A DNA stretch of 35,966 nt. Source: Lachnospiraceae bacterium (GTDB lineage Bacteria > Bacillota > Clostridia > Lachnospirales > Lachnospiraceae). Both the position numbers and the translations under genes were made by a program. This document shows, one piece after another, positions 31,825 through 35,966 of the stretch. Each line of letters starts with the position of its first letter. Positions within the stretch are counted from its first letter, which is position 1. The stretch covers positions 1 to 35,966 of the forward strand of contig JAFTVH010000004.1 in NCBI GenBank assembly GCA_017465845.1. The letters run 5' to 3'. A model generated the notes under the pieces. That model searched no databases. It was not told where the DNA came from and saw nothing but the letters and a program-made list of their open reading frames with translations.

Positions 31825-31881
31825 AAATAGAAGTTAGTATAAGCTAATATTTGTTAGAAAAATAGAAAGAGGACATTTACA

Positions 31882-33660
31882 ATGATGATCAACAAGCGCC
31901 TGATAGGTACCGTCAGGGAAAGTAAAAAATATATAGCAGGCAACGTGATCCTGCAGTGGTGCTCCCTGATCTGCAATATTGCCATGATGATAAGTATCAC
32001 AGGACTTCTGCAGGCATTGTACATAAAGTCGGCAGATAAAGTTACCTTTATAAGTACAATTGCGGTAGTAGCTGTAGCTATCCTGATTCGTTTTGTGTGT
32101 ACTGTAGGTGCGAGCCACATGAGCTACCGTTCCTCCAAAGCAGTTAAAAAGACACTTCGCGAAATGATTTACCGCAAGCTTCTGCGCCTGGGCACATCTT
32201 ACAATGAACAGGTGAAGACTTCAGAAATCGTGCAGGTAGCTGTGGAAGGTGTGGATCAGCTGGAGACTTATTTCGGAGCTTACCTCCCTCAATTCTTCTA
32301 TGCAATGCTGGCTCCGCTGACCTTATTCGGGATACTCAGCTTTGTGAACCTTCCGTCAGCCGTGGTACTGTTAATCTGCGTACCCATGATTCCTGTAGCC
32401 ATTGCTGCGGTACAGACTTGGGCGAAGAAGCTGCTTTCCAAATACTGGGGGCAGTATACAGCACTGGGAGATACCTTCCTGGAGAATCTGCAGGGGTTGA
32501 CCACCTTAAAAATTTATCAGGCTGATGGATTCAAAAATGAAGAGATGAATCGGGAAGCTGAGAAGTTTCGGCAGATTACGATGAAAGTCCTGACTATGCA
32601 GCTCAATTCCATTACCATTATGGACCTGATTGCCTATGGCGGAGCTGCACTGGGAATCATCATGGCGGTGACGCAGTATGGAAAAGGACATGTGACACTT
32701 GCCGGCTGCTTTCTCATCATCCTGCTCTCAGCAGACTTTTTCATACCTATGAGGCAACTGGGATCCTTTTTCCATATTGCCATGAACGGTATGGCGGCCA
32801 GCGATAAGATTTTCCGGCTGTTAGATTTGGAGGAGCAGACGGCTGGGGAAAAACATCAGCAGGTTACTTCAGATTGTACCATGAAATGTTCTTCCCTCAA
32901 ATTTTCTTATGAACAGGACCGCGAAATCCTGCAGGATATCAACATGGAATTCCCTAAGGGCAGCTTTACTGCTATCGTAGGAGAAAGCGGCTGCGGAAAA
33001 TCCACCATAGCAGCCATTCTGATGGGAAGAAATAAGGGCTATGAAGGAACAGTGACGATCGGAGGCGTAGAGCTGACAGAGATAGCTGAGGAAAGCTTGA
33101 TGAACAATCTGACCTATATCAGTCACCAGAGCTATCTTTTTAAAGGGACAGTCAGAGACAATCTTTTGATGGGGAAACCATCTGCCACAGAGGAAGAATT
33201 GTGGAATGTGCTGGAGCGGACCAGGCTGGCAGATTTTCTGCGGAGTGAAAAGGGACTGGAAACTGTCCTGCTAGAGAAGGGTTCCAATCTCTCAGGCGGG
33301 CAATGCCAGCGTCTGGCCCTTGCCAGAGCGTTGCTGCATAACAGCCCGGTATATATATTTGATGAGGCCACTTCCAACATCGATGTGGAAAGTGAAAATG
33401 ATATTATGCAGACCATTCATGAACTGGCCGGCGAGAAGACAGTAATTTTGATATCCCATCGACTGGCGAATGTGACATCTGCGGATAGAATCTATGTTAT
33501 GGAGAAAGGATGTATCGTGGAACACGGTACACACGAGGAACTTCTTGCAGGAGAGACAGCATCCGCAGCAGATGCGGCAAAGGCAAAAGGTGTATATGCC
33601 GCACTGTGGAATGCCCAGCAGGATTTGGAGAACTATGGAAAGGAGGGGTTGCGCGCATGA
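31882..33660 (+). CDS. CydD-like ABC transporter (fused permease and ATPase)
   Basis: A 592-residue half transporter. Six membrane segments occupy residues about 20-305, followed by the nucleotide-binding domain: VGESGCGKST (367-376), the signature LSGGQCQRLALARALL (about 469), Walker B VYIFDEATSNID (about 489-500) and ISHRLANV. It resembles CydD of the CydDC exporters for cysteine/glutathione and heme-related export. It overlaps the next gene by four bases (ATGA), and the two form a heterodimer. AGAGGAC precedes the ATG. The leader carries a possible attenuator. Substrate assignment by similarity is uncertain. Confidence 0.87.
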   Translation: MMINKRLIGTVRESKKYIAGNVILQWCSLICNIAMMISITGLLQALYIKSADKVTFISTIAVVAVAILIRFVCTVGASHMSYRSSKAVKKTLREMIYRKLLRLGTSYNEQVKTSEIVQVAVEGVDQLETYFGAYLPQFFYAMLAPLTLFGILSFVNLPSAVVLLICVPMIPVAIAAVQTWAKKLLSKYWGQYTALGDTFLENLQGLTTLKIYQADGFKNEEMNREAEKFRQITMKVLTMQLNSITIMDLIAYGGAALGIIMAVTQYGKGHVTLAGCFLIILLSADFFIPMRQLGSFFHIAMNGMAASDKIFRLLDLEEQTAGEKHQQVTSDCTMKCSSLKFSYEQDREILQDINMEFPKGSFTAIVGESGCGKSTIAAILMGRNKGYEGTVTIGGVELTEIAEESLMNNLTYISHQSYLFKGTVRDNLLMGKPSATEEELWNVLERTRLADFLRSEKGLETVLLEKGSNLSGGQCQRLALARALLHNSPVYIFDEATSNIDVESENDIMQTIHELAGEKTVILISHRLANVTSADRIYVMEKGCIVEHGTHEELLAGETASAADAAKAKGVYAALWNAQQDLENYGKEGLRA

Positions 33661-35450
33661 AGACAAATGGATACGAGACACAAAGTAGGAATTGCCAAAA
33701 GAACAGCAGTTGTCACCAGAGGGAACGAAGCGGCTTTACCGTCATGGCGCGCCTGATCGGACTGGTCAGACCTCTTACCGGTTACATGATCCTTGCAATA
33801 CTCATGGGTCTTGTAGGCAATCTCTGTGCCTCCTTTATCACGATTTTCGGCGGCTATGCCGTACTGGAGCTTCTGGAAATCCGGACAACGTTTTCAGTTA
33901 CTGCACTGTTTGCCTCTGTGTGCATATTTGCACTGCTGAGAGGAATCCTGCGCTATGCGGAGCAGGCCTGCAACCACTTTATTGCCTTTAAGCTTCTGGC
34001 TCTGATTCGTGACAAAGTATTTAAGGCACTTAGAAGACTCAGTCCTGCCAAGCTGGAAGGCAAAGATAAGGGAAATCTGATATCCGTACTTACTTCTGAT
34101 ATTGAATTGCTGGAGGTGTTTTATGCCCACACCATTTCACCGTCTGCAATAGCTTTCCTGTTTACTGTTGTAATGTGCCTGTTTATCGGAAACTTTCACC
34201 CGGTGCTTGGGGTGTTGGCATTGGCAGCTTATGTGACGGTAGGTATCGTGATTCCTGTGGTGACGTCCAGGCTCAGCGGGGATGTGGGAATCCGTTTCCG
34301 TGGCGGAGCCGGAGAACTGAGCGGTTTTGTGCTTGACAGCCTGCGTGGGCTTTTAGAGACGATTCAGTATGGTCAGGGATTCAGACGGCTGGAAGAGATG
34401 AATGCCAGAACGGATGCGCTGTCTGAGGAGGAAAAGCGGATGAAAAGCATCTCAGGCTGCAACATGGCTGTTACTAATACGGTAATCTGGCTGTTTGACC
34501 TGGCGATGCTGTTTACGACAGCTGCTATGTATCAGCAGGGAGTTCTGGGCTTTGAAGGTGTTGTGATTTCTACCATAGCGCTGATGAGCTCTTTCGGACC
34601 GGCAGTTGCGCTGGCGAACCTGGGAAGTACCTTACAGAATACTTTTGCGGCAGGTAACAGAGTGTTGGATATTCTGGATGAAGAGCCTGTGACGGAGGAT
34701 ATTACAGGGAAAGAAGAGATTGCATTTACCGGTGCGGCAGTGAAGGAAGTAACCTTCTCCTATGAGAAACAGCCCTGGGGGCAACCTACTGGGAAACGAA
34801 GCGGTCAGCCCGCTGTGAGTGGTCAGTCCGCTGTGAGCGGGCAGGATGAAATCCTGTCCCAGGTATCCCTGGAAATCCCCCGTGGTTCAGTAGTCGGCAT
34901 TGCAGGCCGCAGCGGCAGCGGAAAATCTACTCTCTTAAAGCTGCTGATGCGATTCTGGAAAGTTCAGCAAGGCAGCGTACAGATTTCCGGCAGGAGCATA
35001 GAAGAGGTCAATACCACCAACCTGCGGGAATTGGAAAGCCTTGTCACTCAGGAGACTCATTTGTTCCACGACAGTATCAGGAATAATCTGCGGATTGCCG
35101 GACTGGACGCTACGGATGAACAAATAGAAGCTGCCTGCAAAAAGGCGTCCGTCCATGATTTTATTATGAGTCTGCCCCAGGGCTACGATACACCGATAGG
35201 AGAACTGGGAGACACCCTTTCCGGCGGAGAAAGACAGAGGTTGGGGCTGGCCAGGGCTTTCCTTCACGATGCACCTTTTATTTTGCTGGACGAACCGACC
35301 AGTAACCTGGACAGTCTGAACGAAGCCGTGATTTTAAAATCCCTGCGGGAAGAAAAAGAAGATAGGACGGTGGTTCTGGTATCCCACCGACAGTCTACCA
35401 TGCGCATTGCGGATACCGTCTATTCTGTAGAGCATGGGAGGGTGAGCTGA
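33657..35450 (+). CDS. CydC-like ABC transporter (fused permease and ATPase)
   Basis: A 597-residue half transporter, partner of the preceding CydD-like protein. The ABC motifs are GRSGSGKST (about 416-424), LGDTLSGGERQRLGLARAFL (about 517-536) and FILLDEPTSNLD. A 36-bp tandem duplication (34803-34838) inserts GQPAVS/GQSAVS in the linker at the start of the nucleotide-binding domain, after FSYEK; most homologs lack such a Gly/Ser/Gln loop. ATG 33657 is chosen after AAGGAGG, although the frame extends upstream. It ends in the TGATG overlap with the YgbA-like gene. Confidence 0.87.
   Translation: MKTNGYETQSRNCQKNSSCHQRERSGFTVMARLIGLVRPLTGYMILAILMGLVGNLCASFITIFGGYAVLELLEIRTTFSVTALFASVCIFALLRGILRYAEQACNHFIAFKLLALIRDKVFKALRRLSPAKLEGKDKGNLISVLTSDIELLEVFYAHTISPSAIAFLFTVVMCLFIGNFHPVLGVLALAAYVTVGIVIPVVTSRLSGDVGIRFRGGAGELSGFVLDSLRGLLETIQYGQGFRRLEEMNARTDALSEEEKRMKSISGCNMAVTNTVIWLFDLAMLFTTAAMYQQGVLGFEGVVISTIALMSSFGPAVALANLGSTLQNTFAAGNRVLDILDEEPVTEDITGKEEIAFTGAAVKEVTFSYEKQPWGQPTGKRSGQPAVSGQSAVSGQDEILSQVSLEIPRGSVVGIAGRSGSGKSTLLKLLMRFWKVQQGSVQISGRSIEEVNTTNLRELESLVTQETHLFHDSIRNNLRIAGLDATDEQIEAACKKASVHDFIMSLPQGYDTPIGELGDTLSGGERQRLGLARAFLHDAPFILLDEPTSNLDSLNEAVILKSLREEKEDRTVVLVSHRQSTMRIADTVYSVEHGRVS
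34803..34838 (+). repeat. 18-bp tandem duplication inside the CydC-like gene
   Basis: GGTCAGCCCGCTGTGAGT (34803-34820) is followed by GGTCAGTCCGCTGTGAGC (34821-34838), in frame. GGGCAG after it starts a partial third unit. It encodes a flexible six-residue repeat. Confidence 0.8.
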
Positions 35451-35809
35451 TGGCCAGAGATATTCAAAGTAAGCGTGAGCGAGAGAAGGCTCTGGTTTCC
35501 CGGATGATAGCGCTTTATTGTAGGAAAAACCATAAATCAGCAGAAAAAACAGGCAATCTATGCCCCGAGTGTAAAACGCTTGATGAGTATGCAAAAATGC
35601 GCAGCGAGAAATGCCCCTTCATGGAAACGAAGACATTCTGTTCCAATTGTAAGGTTCATTGCTATAAGCCCGATATGCGTCAAAAAATTCAGGCAGTTAT
35701 GCGTTTCTCGGGACCCAGGATGATATTTTACCATCCGGTGACAGCTGTGCGCCATGTGATTGAGACAAAGAAAGAGAAGAAAAGATTGGAGAAGGAACAT
35801 GAATATTAA
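35450..35809 (+). CDS. YgbA-like (nitrous oxide-stimulated promoter family) Cys-rich protein
   Basis: A 119-residue protein with basic termini and seven cysteines: C24, the LCPEC pair C38/C41, C55, then FCSNCKVHC (C64, C67, C71). This CxxC...CxxCxxxC layout and the PDMRQKIQAVMRFSGPRMIFYHPVTAVRH ending identify the YgbA_NO family, linked in enterobacteria to growth under nitrosative stress. The Cys pattern suggests metal or iron-sulfur binding. It is translationally coupled to the CydC-like gene and overlaps the DUF454 gene by 11 bases, which implies a shared operon. Its mechanism is unknown. Confidence 0.88.
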   Translation: MARDIQSKREREKALVSRMIALYCRKNHKSAEKTGNLCPECKTLDEYAKMRSEKCPFMETKTFCSNCKVHCYKPDMRQKIQAVMRFSGPRMIFYHPVTAVRHVIETKKEKKRLEKEHEY

Positions 35810-35966
35810 GAAGATATTATATGTTATACTGGGATGCATTGGTCTGGGAATCGGAGCTGTGGGAGCAGTGCTTCCCCTTCTGCCTGCATTTCCCTTCCTA
35901 CTGCTGGCGGCGTTCTGTTTTGCCAAGAGTTCGGAAAAATTGCACAACTGGTTTATTAATACGAAG
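35799..35966 (+). CDS. DUF454 family (YbaN-like) membrane protein, partial
   Basis: The first 56 residues are visible before the window ends. They contain two close membrane segments (about 4-25 and 29-43) with GLGIGAVGAVLPLLPAFPFLLLAAFCFAKSS, the hallmark of DUF454 inner membrane proteins, which are usually about 120 residues. It starts inside the YgbA-like gene (11-base overlap), after GAAGGA. It appears to be the last visible gene of the CydDC-like operon; its function is not known. Confidence 0.85.
   Translation, partial: MNIKKILYVILGCIGLGIGAVGAVLPLLPAFPFLLLAAFCFAKSSEKLHNWFINTK

Noticed and set aside
33510-33656. 49-codon extension of the CydC-like protein
   Set aside because: It overlaps the end of the CydD-like gene in another frame. 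AAGGAGG and the ATGA overlap support 33657.

Overview
The window looks like a low-to-mid GC Firmicute chromosome, most likely an anaerobic gut Lachnospiraceae (Clostridia). The basis is strong AGGAGG ribosome sites, sporulation genes (spmA/spmB and a CotF-like coat pair), a split transketolase, an oligoendopeptidase F, DUF885 and BMP-type proteins, and many AAA-ATPase/DUF4143 genes. This placement is from family content only; no marker RNA gene is present, and I saw no tRNA, rRNA or CRISPR array.

Layout. 1-1000: debris, with the 3' end of an ISL3-like transposase, the C-terminal piece of an Rpn-type nuclease, and a 164-bp structured repeat with inverted ends. 1.0-7.7 kb: a raffinose-synthase/Sip1-like alpha-galactosidase, a divergent AraC regulator, an unusual fusion of an M14 (cytosolic-carboxypeptidase-like) domain with a CapA domain, and an FAD oxidoreductase. 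7.8-13 kb: pepF, two small coat-type proteins, and a metallophosphoesterase translationally coupled to a signal-less BMP-domain protein. 13-16.9 kb: a DUF4143 ATPase, an internally deleted Gfo/Idh/MocA pseudogene, a lipoprotein, and an AAA-ATPase that has lost its nuclease domain. 17.1-19.9 kb: a LytTR/DUF3021/ABC exporter operon. 20.0-22.1 kb: spmA-spmB and an AEC transporter. 22.5-25.2 kb: an accessory patch with hicAB, a membrane-tethered Mrr-like nuclease and a second DUF4143 ATPase. 25.3-29.3 kb: a DUF885 peptidase and the transketolase pair. 29.5-31.7 kb: a winged-helix-like protein with a full-length AAA-ATPase/PD-(D/E)XK protein. 31.75-35.97 kb: a CydDC-like ABC pair, a YgbA-like Cys-rich protein and a DUF454 protein (cut by the window end).

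The most interesting signals are non-coding. Four exactly 33-bp-spaced copies of a 14-bp motif precede the second DUF4143 ATPase. The other three AAA-type ATPases have different repeat or inverted-repeat sequences over their predicted promoters, which suggests that each module carries its own operator. The CydDC-like operon has a near-consensus promoter followed within about 13 bases by an intrinsic terminator and a competing hairpin, the arrangement expected of an attenuator. A 65-bp hairpin repeat occurs twice, and related inverted ends bound other small elements. Among proteins, the M14-CapA fusion (two families linked to polyglutamate chemistry) and the ParB-like/BMP fusion stand out.
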